Part shown: positions 27,463 to 36,417 of the stretch, one piece after another
How positions within the stretch are numbered: position 1 is the stretch's first letter
How the letters are laid out: the number at the start of each line of letters is the position of its first letter
NCBI RefSeq assembly: GCF_017304615.1
Contig: NZ_JAFKLZ010000002.1
Span: forward strand, 682,001-746,000
DNA from: Sphingomonas sp.
Lineage (GTDB): Bacteria > Pseudomonadota > Alphaproteobacteria > Sphingomonadales > Sphingomonadaceae
Length of the DNA: 64,000 nucleotides
Direction of reading: 5' to 3'
Notes under the pieces: model-generated
The model's database searches: none
What the model saw: only the letters and a program-made list of their open reading frames with translations
What the model was told of the DNA's origin: nothing
Made by a program: the position numbers and the translations under genes

Positions 27463-28534
27463 TCCGCGCATCCCGCGCCTGAGGTTGATCCGCACGCCAG
27501 GCATCGGGCCGATCACCTATCGCCAGCTGATCGCCCGGTTTGGCGGCGCGGAAGCGGCAATAGAGGCATTGCCCGACCTCGCCGCACGGGGCGGCGGTCG
27601 CGCGCCGAAGGTCGCGGACACAAGCCTCGCCGAGCGCGAGATCGCGACGACGGAGAAGCTCGGCGCGGGCTACCTGTTCCTCGACGATCCCGATTATCCG
27701 CCATTGCTCGCCGAACTGGACAACGCCCCCGCCGCGATGACGCTGCGCGGCGATCTGTCGCTGACCAGGCGCACCACCGTCGCGATGGTCGGCGCGCGCA
27801 ATTCCTCCGCCGCCGCGTGCCGGTTCGCGCGCGGGCTGGCGGTCGAGCTGGGGCGCGAGGGCGTGGTCGTCGTTTCCGGCCTGGCGCGCGGCCTCGACAC
27901 CGCCGCGCACCACGGATCGCTCGCCACCGGGACGGTCGGCGTGATCGCGAGCGGCATCGACATTTCGTTCCCGCCGGAGAATCGCAACTTGCAGGAAGCG
28001 GTGGCGGAGCAAGGCTTGCTGATCGCCGAACAGCCACCGGGCATGGAGCCGCTCGCACGCAATTTTCCGCACCGCAACCGTATCATTGCCGGGCTGTCGA
28101 TCGGCACCGTGGTGGTCGAGGCCGCTCTCAAATCGGGCTCGCTGATCACCGCGCGGCTGGCGAACGAGGCCGGGCGTGACGTCATGGCGGTGCCGGGCAG
28201 CCCGCTCGATCCGCGCGCGCAGGGATGCAATCAGTTGATCCGCGACGGCGCTATCCTGATCCAGTCCGCCGCCGACATCCTAGAATCGATCCGCCCGATC
28301 GACGCCCGTATGGTGCGCAGCCCCGCCAGCAGCTTTGACGCCATGCCGCCGACCGACCCGGGCGACGCCGAACGCCGCGCGATCGCCGGTCTGCTCGGCC
28401 CCGTTCCCGTCGCGACCGACGAACTGATCCGCCAGTCCGGTCTGTCGCCCGCGATGGTCGCCACGGTGTTGCTCGAACTCGAACTCGCGGGCAGGCTGGA
28501 ACGCCACGCCGGGGGAAGGTTGAGCCTGACATGA
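27455..28534 (+). CDS. dprA: DNA-processing protein DprA
   Basis: This encodes 359 residues. N-terminal helices (LIRTPGIGPITYRQLIARFGG) are followed by a Rossmann-like DprA fold: VAMVGARNSSAAA, VVVSGLARGLDTAAHHGSL, GSGIDISFPPENRNL-type and NRIIAGLSIGTVVVEAALKSGSLITARLA. A winged-helix C-terminus follows. DprA loads RecA onto incoming single-stranded DNA during transformation. The gene lies in a plsY-dprA-membrane protein-topA array, a common order. Confidence 0.95.
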   Translation: MADPRIPRLRLIRTPGIGPITYRQLIARFGGAEAAIEALPDLAARGGGRAPKVADTSLAEREIATTEKLGAGYLFLDDPDYPPLLAELDNAPAAMTLRGDLSLTRRTTVAMVGARNSSAAACRFARGLAVELGREGVVVVSGLARGLDTAAHHGSLATGTVGVIASGIDISFPPENRNLQEAVAEQGLLIAEQPPGMEPLARNFPHRNRIIAGLSIGTVVVEAALKSGSLITARLANEAGRDVMAVPGSPLDPRAQGCNQLIRDGAILIQSAADILESIRPIDARMVRSPASSFDAMPPTDPGDAERRAIAGLLGPVPVATDELIRQSGLSPAMVATVLLELELAGRLERHAGGRLSLT

Positions 28535-28905
28535 CCGCGAGACACGCGACCTGGCTGTTCCGCGGCGCGGCGATCTATGGTCTGATCCTGCTCCTGCCGA
28601 TGTATGTCCTGGAAAAGGTCGCGGCCGCGCCGGATCCTGCGTTCGCGCATCCCGAATATTATTACGGCTTCGTCGGCGCCGCGGCGGCGTGGCAGCTGGT
28701 CTATTGGGTGATCGGGGGTGATCCGGTCCGCTATCTCGCGTTCATGCCGCTCGGCGTGATCGCCAAGTTCGGTTTCTGGGTCCCGACGGCATTGCTGTGG
28801 TTGAACGGGCGCACGCCGACCTCCACCTTTATCCTGACCAACGGCGACCTGATCCTCGGGATCGCCTTCTTCATCGCCTGGCGGACCCTCAAGACGCCCG
28901 CTTGA
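28531..28905 (+). CDS. Small integral membrane protein of unknown function
   Basis: This encodes 124 residues with four probable membrane helices (AAIYGLILLLPMYVLEKV, YYYGFVGAAAAWQLVYWVIGG, FMPLGVIAKFGFWVPTALLWL, LILGIAFFIAWRTL). It overlaps the dprA stop by ATGA, so it is translationally coupled. I do not recognise a named family; similar proteins occur widely but lack a role. Confidence 0.7.
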   Translation: MTARHATWLFRGAAIYGLILLLPMYVLEKVAAAPDPAFAHPEYYYGFVGAAAAWQLVYWVIGGDPVRYLAFMPLGVIAKFGFWVPTALLWLNGRTPTSTFILTNGDLILGIAFFIAWRTLKTPA

Positions 28906-28964
28906 CGACCCCGTTTTCCACTCTCCATCCTCGCGCGTACACGTAAGGACGCTTTTTTAGACCC

Positions 28965-31493
28965 ATGCAGCTCGTCATCGTCGAATCGCCCGCCAAGGCG
29001 AAGACCATCGAAAAGTATCTCGGCTCGGACTATCGCGTCCTCGCGAGCTACGGCCATGTCCGCGACTTGCCGCCCAAGGACGGATCGGTGAATCCCGATG
29101 AGGGCTTCGCGATGGATTGGGAGAATTATCCCGACAAGGCCAAGCAGCTGAAGGCGATCACCGACGAGGCGAAGAAGGCCGACCGCCTGATCCTCGCGAC
29201 CGACCCCGATCGTGAGGGCGAGGCGATTTCGTGGCACGTCCAGGAAGTGCTGCGCGGCCGCCGAGCGCTGCCCAAGGATGTGCAGCGCGTCACGTTCAAC
29301 GCCATCACCAAGGCAACCGTGACCGAAGCGATGCAGCATCCGCGCGAACTGGACGAGGATCTGATCGACGCCTATCGCGCCCGCCGCGCGCTCGATTACC
29401 TGGTCGGCTTCACGCTCTCGCCCGTTCTCTGGCGCAAGCTGCCCGGCGCGAAATCAGCCGGCCGCGTCCAGTCGGTCGCGTTGCGCCTGATCGTCGATCG
29501 CGAGCGCGAAATCGAAGCGTTCGTCGCGCAGGAATATTGGTCGGTCGCCGCGACGCTCGAACAGGACGGCACCAGCTTCACCGCGCGGCTGGTCAAGTGG
29601 AACGGCGACAAGATCGACCGTCTGACGATCGGCGCCGAGGGTGACGCCATGAAGGCGAAGGCGGACGTCGAGAACGGCCGCTTCACCGTCCAGTCGGTCG
29701 AGACCAAGCCCGCGACGCGCAACCCGCCGCCGCCCTTCACCACCTCGACCCTGCAGCAGGAGGCGGCGCGCAAGCTCGGCTTCTCCGCCAGCCACACGAT
29801 GCGGATCGCGCAGGGGCTCTACGAAGACGGCGCGATCACTTACATGCGGACCGACGGCGTGCAGATGGACGGCAGCGCGATTTCCGCCGCGCGCAACGCC
29901 ATCACCAATCGCTATGACGCGAGCTACGTCCCCGACAAGCCGCGCATGTATCAGTCCAAGGCGAAGAACGCGCAGGAAGCGCACGAGGCGATCCGGCCGA
30001 CCGATTTCGCCAAGGATCGCGCGGGCTCGGGAGACCATGCCCGGCTCTACGACCTGATCTGGAAGCGCGCGATGGCGAGCCAGATGGCGTCGGCCCGCAT
30101 GGAGCGCACGACGATCGACCTCGCCGACGGCACCGGCCGCCACGGGCTGCGCGCGACGGGCCAGGTCGTGATCTTCCCCGGCTATCTCGCGCTGTACGAG
30201 GAGGGCCAGGACGACGAGGCGGACGAGGAATCGCGCCGCCTGCCGCGGCTGCGCGACGGCGACGTGCCGGCGAAGCGCGACGTCACCGCCGAACAGCATT
30301 TCACCCAGCCGCCGCCGCGCTTCTCCGAAGCGTCGCTGGTCAAGCGGCTCGAGGAACTCGGCATCGGGCGGCCGTCGACCTATGCCTCGACGATCCAGGT
30401 GCTCAAGGACCGCGACTACGTCCGCGTCGAAAAGAACCGCTTCTTCGCCGAGGAATCGGGACGGCTGGTAACGGCGTTCCTCGAACGCTTCTTCGAACGC
30501 TACGTCAGCTACGATTACACCGCGGGCCTGGAGGACGAGCTCGACGAAATCTCGGGCGGCCGCGCGCAGTGGCAGGCGGTGCTCGAGGCGTTCTGGCGCG
30601 ACTTCAAGCCACGCACCGCCGAGGTGATGGAATTCAAGCCGTCCGAGGTCACGGCGCAGCTCGATCAGTTCCTCGCGCCATATCTATTCCCCGAAAAGGC
30701 CGATGGCGGCGACCCGCGCCTGTGCCCCAATTGCGGGCAGGGGCAGCTGGCGTTGCGCGGCGGCAAGTTCGGCGCGTTCATCGCCTGCTCCAACTATCCC
30801 GAGTGCAAATACACCCGCCGCTTCGCACAGGCCGGCGCGCAGGGCGAGGACACGGGGCCGGAAGGTCTGGGCAAGGATCCCGCGACGGGGCTGGAGGTCG
30901 AGCGCAAATCGGGGCGGTTCGGGCCGTATATCCAGCTCGGCGAGGGCAAGGACGCCAAGCGCGCGTCGATCCCGAAGGACATTCCCGAACTCGACCTCGA
31001 ATGGGCGCTCAAGCTGCTGAGCCTGCCGCGCGAGGTCGGCCTGCATCCCGAAAGCGGCAAGCCGATCACCGCGTCGATCGGGCGTTATGGCCCCTACCTG
31101 GCGCACGACGGCAAGTACGCGCGGCTGCAATCGACGATGGAAGTGTTCGAGACCGGCATGAACGCTGCCGTCGTCAAGCTGGCCGAAGCGGCGGCGAACG
31201 GGGGCCGGCCGGCGCGCGGCAGCCAGGCGCCGCTCAAGGTGCTGGGCGCGCACCCGCGCACCGAGGCCGAGATCAAGCTGATGGAGGGCCGCTATGGCGC
31301 GTACGTCACCGACGGCACGACCAACGCGACACTCCCCAAGTCGATCGACAAGGACGCGCTGACGCTGGAGGAAGCCGCGCAACTGATCGACGCGCGCGCC
31401 GCGGCGGCCCCGGCGAAGGGCAAGCGCAAGGCGGCGAAAAAAGCGCCAGGGAAGAAGAAGGCCGCGCCGAAGAAGGTGAAAGCGAACAGCTAA
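28965..31493 (+). CDS. topA: DNA topoisomerase I
   Basis: This encodes 842 residues. A Toprim domain begins at residue 2 (QLVIVESPAKAKTIEKYLG) with ATDPDREGEAISWH. The active-site tyrosine is Tyr293 in ITYMRTDG. A zinc ribbon (CPNCGQGQ...CSNYPEC) starts near 587. Three C-terminal GR(F/Y)G-x-Y repeats follow and end in a Lys/Ala-rich basic tail. It relaxes negative supercoils behind polymerases. It is last in the plsY-dprA array, followed by a REP hairpin pair. Confidence 0.98.
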   Translation: MQLVIVESPAKAKTIEKYLGSDYRVLASYGHVRDLPPKDGSVNPDEGFAMDWENYPDKAKQLKAITDEAKKADRLILATDPDREGEAISWHVQEVLRGRRALPKDVQRVTFNAITKATVTEAMQHPRELDEDLIDAYRARRALDYLVGFTLSPVLWRKLPGAKSAGRVQSVALRLIVDREREIEAFVAQEYWSVAATLEQDGTSFTARLVKWNGDKIDRLTIGAEGDAMKAKADVENGRFTVQSVETKPATRNPPPPFTTSTLQQEAARKLGFSASHTMRIAQGLYEDGAITYMRTDGVQMDGSAISAARNAITNRYDASYVPDKPRMYQSKAKNAQEAHEAIRPTDFAKDRAGSGDHARLYDLIWKRAMASQMASARMERTTIDLADGTGRHGLRATGQVVIFPGYLALYEEGQDDEADEESRRLPRLRDGDVPAKRDVTAEQHFTQPPPRFSEASLVKRLEELGIGRPSTYASTIQVLKDRDYVRVEKNRFFAEESGRLVTAFLERFFERYVSYDYTAGLEDELDEISGGRAQWQAVLEAFWRDFKPRTAEVMEFKPSEVTAQLDQFLAPYLFPEKADGGDPRLCPNCGQGQLALRGGKFGAFIACSNYPECKYTRRFAQAGAQGEDTGPEGLGKDPATGLEVERKSGRFGPYIQLGEGKDAKRASIPKDIPELDLEWALKLLSLPREVGLHPESGKPITASIGRYGPYLAHDGKYARLQSTMEVFETGMNAAVVKLAEAAANGGRPARGSQAPLKVLGAHPRTEAEIKLMEGRYGAYVTDGTTNATLPKSIDKDALTLEEAAQLIDARAAAAPAKGKRKAAKKAPGKKKAAPKKVKANS

Positions 31494-31503
31494 CCCCCGT
31501 AGC

Positions 31504-31572
31504 GCTCCTGCGAAGGCAGGAGCTTGGGGTTGCGCACCGCGAACTATCCAGGGCTCCTGCCTTCGCAGGAGC
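31504..31572. repeat. REP-like inverted repeat between convergent topA and Sel1 genes
   Basis: GCTCCTGCGAAGGCAGGAGC at 31504-31523 and its reverse complement at 31553-31572 each form a self-complementary hairpin and can pair with each other. They occupy most of the gap between the stops at 31493 and 31586. The layout matches the element at 11052-11158, with a different core sequence. Confidence 0.85.
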
Positions 31573-31585
31573 ACGGAGTAGCTGG

Positions 31586-31885
31586 CTACGCCGCGCGGCG
31601 GCTCGTATCGCTCAGCCACGCCCGGGCGCGAGTCTGCGCTTCGGCGATTTCTCGTGCGGTCATTTCGTCGGCGACCTCGGCGCGGCAGTAGCGCGCGCTT
31701 TCATGCCCCCCGCGCGATGCGGCGATATTGAACCATTTATGCGCTTCGACGAGGTCGATCCTGACGCCGTTGACGCCAGTCGAATAATCCACCCCCAGGT
31801 CGTAACACGCATCCCAGTCACCGCGCGCGGCATCGCGCAGGCGGCTCTCGATCAGAAACTGCGCACTCTTCAGGCTGCTGCCCAT
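31586..31885 (-). CDS. Sel1-repeat-like small protein
   Basis: This encodes 99 residues. It shows the pattern of Sel1/TPR-like short repeats: ACYDLGVDYSTGVNGVRIDLVEAHKWFNIAASRGGHESARYCR. No signal peptide is seen. Such proteins mediate protein contacts; the partner is unknown. Starts convergent with topA and divergent in direction from nothing close; a GGTTAA/TTAACC palindrome lies in the gap before it. Confidence 0.75.
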   Translation of the reverse strand: MGSSLKSAQFLIESRLRDAARGDWDACYDLGVDYSTGVNGVRIDLVEAHKWFNIAASRGGHESARYCRAEVADEMTAREIAEAQTRARAWLSDTSRRAA

Positions 31886-31968
31886 ACGCCAACCCCTTTT
31901 GTCCCTTGGCCGAATCAGATTGGCCGGGAAGGGGTCAACAAATGGTTAACGCGATTTAACCGTGTTTT

Positions 31969-32799
31969 TCAGGGTGCTATCGGAAGATTATCGATCAGCC
32001 GCGTGGTGCCGATCCGCGCCGCGGCGAGCAAGCGGCGGGGCTGCCCGGCGATCGGCGCGCCCAATGTCGCCGCATCGACCAGTTCGACATAGTCGGTCAC
32101 GAACCCGGCTGCGGCGAGTGACGCCATGGCGGCATCGATTGCGCCGTCTTCCCCCGCCTCGATCGCGCGCTTGGCTTCGGTCAGCGCGCGGGGCAGCGCC
32201 ACCGCCCGCGCTCGTTCGTCCGCCGAAAGGTATGCGTTGCGCGACGACAGCGCCAAGCCATCGTCCTCGCGTACCGTCGGCACGCCGATGATCGTCAGCC
32301 CCATGTCGAGATCGGCGACCATCCGCCGGATCACCGCGAGCTGCTGGAAATCCTTTTCCCCAAAATAGGCGGCGTCGGGGCGCACCTGATTGAACAGTTT
32401 CGACACGACCGTCGCGACGCCATCAAAATGCCCCGGCCGCGCCGTGCCGTCCAACCCGTCGCTGACCCCCGAGACCGACACGTTGGTCGCGAACCCCGCC
32501 GGATACATCTCCTCCACCCCGGGCATCCACAGTAAGTCGCAGCCATGCTCGGTCAGCAATTTGGTGTCCGCCTCCGCCGGGCGCGGATAGCGCGCGAGGT
32601 CCTCGTTCGGGCCGAACTGCTTGGGATTGACGAAGATCGACGCGACCACCTTCGCCCCCGTCGCCCGCGCCGCTTCGACCAGCGCCATGTGCCCGGCGTG
32701 GAGCGCGCCCATCGTGGGGACCAGCGCGACCGCCGCGCCGTCGCCGCGCAACGCCGCAACCGCGCGTCTCAAATCGGACAGATGATGGACGACCTGCAC
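31969..32799 (-). CDS. panC: Pantothenate synthetase
   Basis: This encodes 276 residues from a GTG at 32799; no ATG lies at the expected place and the N-terminus [13 protein letters not shown] fits the family. Nucleotide-binding motifs [27 protein letters not shown] and [15 protein letters not shown] are present, as is SSRNAYLS. The enzyme joins pantoate and beta-alanine for coenzyme A synthesis. It is divergent from mipZ. Confidence 0.96.
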   Translation of the reverse strand: MQVVHHLSDLRRAVAALRGDGAAVALVPTMGALHAGHMALVEAARATGAKVVASIFVNPKQFGPNEDLARYPRPAEADTKLLTEHGCDLLWMPGVEEMYPAGFATNVSVSGVSDGLDGTARPGHFDGVATVVSKLFNQVRPDAAYFGEKDFQQLAVIRRMVADLDMGLTIIGVPTVREDDGLALSSRNAYLSADERARAVALPRALTEAKRAIEAGEDGAIDAAMASLAAAGFVTDYVELVDAATLGAPIAGQPRRLLAAARIGTTRLIDNLPIAP

Positions 32800-32871
32800 G
32801 GCATTTGACCCTTCGACAGTTGGCGTTTCGCCTGTAATGGGTGGGCGAGAGTTCACGCAACCAAGGTCAGC

Positions 32872-33663
32872 ATGGCGGACGCCCGCAAACCCCACACGAT
32901 CGTCTTCGCCAACGAAAAGGGCGGCACCGGCAAGTCGACCACCGCGGTCCATGTCGCGATCGCGCTGCAATCGCGTGGCGCGCGCGTCGCCGCGCTCGAC
33001 CTCGACCATCGCCAGCAGACGATGGCGCGCTATTTCGAGAACCGCCAGGCGACCGAGAAGCGTACCGGCCGCGAACTGCCCACCCCGAAGTTCGCGGCGC
33101 ACGACGGCGAGAGCCTCGCGCGCTTCACCGAATTGCTCGAGCAACTCGATCAGGACGCCGATTTTCTGGTGATCGACACGCCCGGCCGCGACGATCGCTT
33201 CGGCCGGATGGCGGCGGCGCGCGCCGATACGCTCGTCACGCCGATGAACGACAGCTTCGTCGACTTCGACCTGATCGGCCAGGTCGATCCCGACAGTTTC
33301 AAGGTGACGCGGCCGAGCTTCTATTCCGAACTGATCTGGGACGCGCGCAAGGCGCGAGCGAAGTCGGATGGCGCGACGATCGACTGGGTCGTGCTGCGCA
33401 ACCGCCTCCAGCATATCGAGGCGCGCAACATGCGCCGCGTGTCGGAGGCGCTCGACCAACTCGCGAAGCGTGTCGGCTTTCGCATTATCCCGGGCCTCGG
33501 CGAGCGCGTGATCTATCGCGAGCTGTTCCCCAAGGGGCTGACGATGATCGACAGCCGCGAGTTCGGCGAGATGGGCTTGAGCCACGTCGCCGCGCGGCAG
33601 GAGCTGCGCGAGATGATGGCGGCGCTGGCGCTCCCCGAACCGGCGCTTCCGCTCTTCGCGTGA
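32872..33663 (+). CDS. mipZ: Division-plane positioning ATPase MipZ
   Basis: This encodes 263 residues. A deviant Walker A ([18 protein letters not shown], Lys21) and the MipZ signatures [16 protein letters not shown] and [10 protein letters not shown] distinguish it from ParA proper. In alphaproteobacteria MipZ binds ParB at the origin, forms a gradient and blocks FtsZ near the poles. The parA-parB pair is 24 kb to the right. It is coupled to a DnaJ-domain gene by GTGA. Confidence 0.93.
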   Translation: MADARKPHTIVFANEKGGTGKSTTAVHVAIALQSRGARVAALDLDHRQQTMARYFENRQATEKRTGRELPTPKFAAHDGESLARFTELLEQLDQDADFLVIDTPGRDDRFGRMAAARADTLVTPMNDSFVDFDLIGQVDPDSFKVTRPSFYSELIWDARKARAKSDGATIDWVVLRNRLQHIEARNMRRVSEALDQLAKRVGFRIIPGLGERVIYRELFPKGLTMIDSREFGEMGLSHVAARQELREMMAALALPEPALPLFA

Positions 33664-33953
33664 TCTGGAAGCTGCTCCTCGCGCTGGCGGTCGCGTGGTG
33701 CGGCTGGTGGTTGTGGCAGGGACCGAAACGGGTGCACACGACGGGTAAGCGGCGCGACGTTCCGCCGCCGCCGCCGCCCGACCGCGCCGACGCGCTCGGC
33801 ATTCTCGGGCTCGGCGTGGGCGCGAGCGAGGCCGACATCCGTGCCGCGCATCGCCGCCTGCTCCTTGCCGTTCATCCAGATCACGGCGGTTCGGCCGAAC
33901 TCGCGCAGCGCGTCAACGCCGCGCGGGATACGTTGCTCAAAGGCCAGGATTGA
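33660..33953 (+). CDS. Small membrane-anchored DnaJ-domain protein
   Basis: This encodes 97 residues from a GTG that overlaps the mipZ stop. An N-terminal membrane segment ([20 protein letters not shown]) is followed by a Pro-rich linker and a short C-terminal J domain: [34 protein letters not shown] with the HPD motif. It could recruit DnaK to the membrane. Coupling to mipZ recurs in sphingomonads, although the link is not explained. Confidence 0.8.
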   Translation: MIWKLLLALAVAWCGWWLWQGPKRVHTTGKRRDVPPPPPPDRADALGILGLGVGASEADIRAAHRRLLLAVHPDHGGSAELAQRVNAARDTLLKGQD

Positions 33954-34008
33954 ACTTTTCGCGTCCCAGACCGATTGGGGCGGAAACCCTTTCACGACAG
34001 GAAGCCTC

Positions 34009-35391
34009 ATGACTCATCGCTTCGATCCCTCCTCCCTGCGCGAATACGATATTCGCGGGATCGTCGGCAAAACGCTGTCGACCGACGATGCCCGTGCGAT
34101 CGGCCGTACGTTCGGCACCGTGCTGCGTCGCGCCGGCGGGACGCGAGTCGCGGTCGGACGCGATGGGCGCACTTCGTCGCCGGCGATGGAGGAGGCGCTG
34201 GTCGCCGGCCTGGTCACTTCAGGCGTCGATGTCGTGCGGACCGGCATGGGCCCGACTCCGCAGCTATATTATGCCGAGGCGGAGCTGGAGGTGGATGGCG
34301 GCATCCAGATAACCGGCAGCCATAACCCCGCAGAGTATAACGGCTTCAAGATGGTGCTGCAGCATCGCCCGTTCTTTGGCGAGGATATCCAGAAGCTGGG
34401 CCAGTTGGCGGCGGACGGCGACTGGGAGGAAGGCGAGGGCACCGTGACGGACGTCGACATCGTCGACGATTATGTCGGGCGCTTGATGGCGGGCTATGCC
34501 GGCGGCGCGTATCGGATCGGCTGGGATGCGGGCAACGGCGCCGCCGGCCCGGTGATCGAGAAGCTCACCAAGCTCCTGCCGGGTGAGCATCACCTGCTGT
34601 TTACCGAGGTGGACGGCAATTTTCCCAACCATCATCCCGATCCGACCGAGGAAAAGAACCTCGCGCATCTGAAAACGCTCGTCGCGGAGAAAAGCCTCGA
34701 TTTCGGCATGGCTTTCGACGGCGACGGCGACCGGATCGGCGCGATTGACGGCGAGGGCCGCGTGATCTGGGGCGACCAGATTCTCTCCATTCTGGCCGAA
34801 CCTGTGCTGAAGGAACTGCCCGGCGCGACGATCATCGCCGACGTGAAGGCCAGCCAGGCGCTCTACGACCGCATCGCCGAACTCGGCGGCGAGCCGCTGA
34901 TGTGGAAGACCGGGCATTCGCTGATCAAGACCAAGATGAAGGAAACCGGGTCGCCGCTCGCGGGCGAAATGTCGGGCCACATCTTCTTCGCGCACGATTT
35001 CTACGGCTTCGACGATGCGCAATACGCCGCGGTCCGGCTGATCCGCGCGGTGCACATGATCGGCAAGTCGATGACCAAGATCAAATCGGCGATGCCGGTG
35101 ATGGTCAACACGCCCGAAATGCGCTTCCAGGTCGACGAACGCCGCAAGTTCGCGGTGATCGAGGAAGTGCTCGCACGGTTGAACGACGAAGGCGCCGAGG
35201 TCGACCGCACCGACGGCGCGCGCGTGAACACGGCGGACGGCTGGTGGCTGCTCCGCGCGTCGAACACGCAGGACGTGCTCGTCGCGCGCGCCGAGGCGAA
35301 GGACCAGGCCGGGCTCGACCGCTTGCTGGCGCAGATCGACGCGCAACTTGCGGCAAGCGGACTGGTGCGCGGGCCGCAAGCGGCGCACTAA
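34009..35391 (+). CDS. Phosphomannomutase/phosphoglucomutase
   Basis: This encodes 460 residues from the ATG at 34009. The start REYDIRGIVG, active-site phosphoserine Ser104 in TGSHNPAEYNGFK, metal loop DGDGDR at 237-242, and the sugar-binding GEMSGHIFF identify the AlgC/PgmG type alpha-D-phosphohexomutase. It supplies mannose-1-phosphate or glucose-1-phosphate for surface polysaccharides such as sphingans. Length matches the family. Confidence 0.93.
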   Translation: MTHRFDPSSLREYDIRGIVGKTLSTDDARAIGRTFGTVLRRAGGTRVAVGRDGRTSSPAMEEALVAGLVTSGVDVVRTGMGPTPQLYYAEAELEVDGGIQITGSHNPAEYNGFKMVLQHRPFFGEDIQKLGQLAADGDWEEGEGTVTDVDIVDDYVGRLMAGYAGGAYRIGWDAGNGAAGPVIEKLTKLLPGEHHLLFTEVDGNFPNHHPDPTEEKNLAHLKTLVAEKSLDFGMAFDGDGDRIGAIDGEGRVIWGDQILSILAEPVLKELPGATIIADVKASQALYDRIAELGGEPLMWKTGHSLIKTKMKETGSPLAGEMSGHIFFAHDFYGFDDAQYAAVRLIRAVHMIGKSMTKIKSAMPVMVNTPEMRFQVDERRKFAVIEEVLARLNDEGAEVDRTDGARVNTADGWWLLRASNTQDVLVARAEAKDQAGLDRLLAQIDAQLAASGLVRGPQAAH

Positions 35392-35426
35392 CTGGCATTT
35401 AGCGCGTGGAAGGCCCATTTGGAACT

Positions 35427-36185
35427 ATGGCCTCCTCCCCTTCGATCATCCGCGTCATCGACCTCGAAACCACCGGCGAGACACCCGGCGTGCATGGGGT
35501 GTGCGAGGTCGGCTGGCAGGACGTCGCGCTCGGGCCGGATGGGCGGTGGGAATTATATGGCGAGGGCGGCAGCCGGCTGGTCAACCCGGGCCGCCCGATC
35601 CCGCCGATCACGCAAGCGATCCACCACATCCTCGACGAACAGGTCGCCGACGCGCCGCTCTGGATCGATGTCGGACGCCCGGTGCTCGATCCCTATCCGC
35701 GCCGCCTCGCGCTCGCCGCGCATCGCGCCGATTTCGAGATGAAGTTCTGCACCCCCAACATGACGCACGGCGCGGACTGGATCTGCACCTGGAAGTGCGC
35801 GATGCGGCTATGGCCGGACAGCCCGAGCTTCTCCAATCAAGTATTGCGCTACTGGCGCAAGCCGGAGGGGATGGATCACGAACGCGGGCTGCCCGCGCAC
35901 CGCGCCTTTCCTGACGCCTATGTCACGGCGTTCCACTTGCGCGACATGCTCAACGAAGCGTCGGTCGCGCAATTGCTCGAATGGTCGAACCTGCCCGGAC
36001 TGCTGCCGCGCGTGCGCTGGGGGCCGGACCGGGGCAAGGACTGGAAGGAGATTTCGGAGGAGAGCCTCACCAGCTTCCTGACCGACCGCGACCCCGACGT
36101 GCGCTTCACCGCGGATACCGAAGTCGCGCGGCGGCGCGGCGGCGGCGCGGTCGGTCGGCCGAACCTGCAGGGCATGTTGCTCTAG
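35427..36185 (+). CDS. 3'-5' exonuclease domain protein, DEDD superfamily
   Basis: This encodes 252 residues from the ATG at 35427; one at 35406 is possible. Residues 10-17 (VIDLETTG, Asp12 and Glu14) form the Exo I motif of DnaQ/ExoX-type exonucleases; Exo II (AHRADFEM) and Exo III (HRAFPDAYVTAFHL) follow. The C-terminal RWGPDRGKDWKEI block is also seen in ExoX-like proteins of the group. It should degrade DNA or RNA 3' ends in repair. Its stop overlaps that of the convergent small gene. Confidence 0.8.
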   Translation: MASSPSIIRVIDLETTGETPGVHGVCEVGWQDVALGPDGRWELYGEGGSRLVNPGRPIPPITQAIHHILDEQVADAPLWIDVGRPVLDPYPRRLALAAHRADFEMKFCTPNMTHGADWICTWKCAMRLWPDSPSFSNQVLRYWRKPEGMDHERGLPAHRAFPDAYVTAFHLRDMLNEASVAQLLEWSNLPGLLPRVRWGPDRGKDWKEISEESLTSFLTDRDPDVRFTADTEVARRRGGGAVGRPNLQGMLL

Positions 36186-36340
36186 AAATCGACCGCGATG
36201 CCCTTCAGGGTCCAGTCGCCATAGCGCGTCGGATCGTCGCCAAGCGGGTCGTCCTTCGGTGTCTCGACCTTTTCAGGTTCGGGCACGGGCGGGCTGGGGT
36301 TTAGATAGGCGGGCGGCTTGGCGTTGGGCGGGCGGGGCAT
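36182..36340 (-). CDS. DUF1674 / SdhAF4-type succinate dehydrogenase assembly factor
   Basis: This encodes 52 residues. The C-terminal block DPLGDDPTRYGDWTLKGIAVDF is the hallmark of DUF1674, whose eukaryotic member SDHAF4 binds flavinated SdhA. The N-terminal half is Pro-rich and variable. The ATG at 36340 gives the normal length; the frame is open upstream, but without family similarity. It is divergent from rsmB. Confidence 0.85.
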   Translation of the reverse strand: MPRPPNAKPPAYLNPSPPVPEPEKVETPKDDPLGDDPTRYGDWTLKGIAVDF

Positions 36341-36417
36341 AACGTCCTCGTGACGGTGCGGCGTTGCGATGCGCGCCGTAACCGGCCACATGGGCCGGTG
36401 ATGATCGGTCTTCAAGC

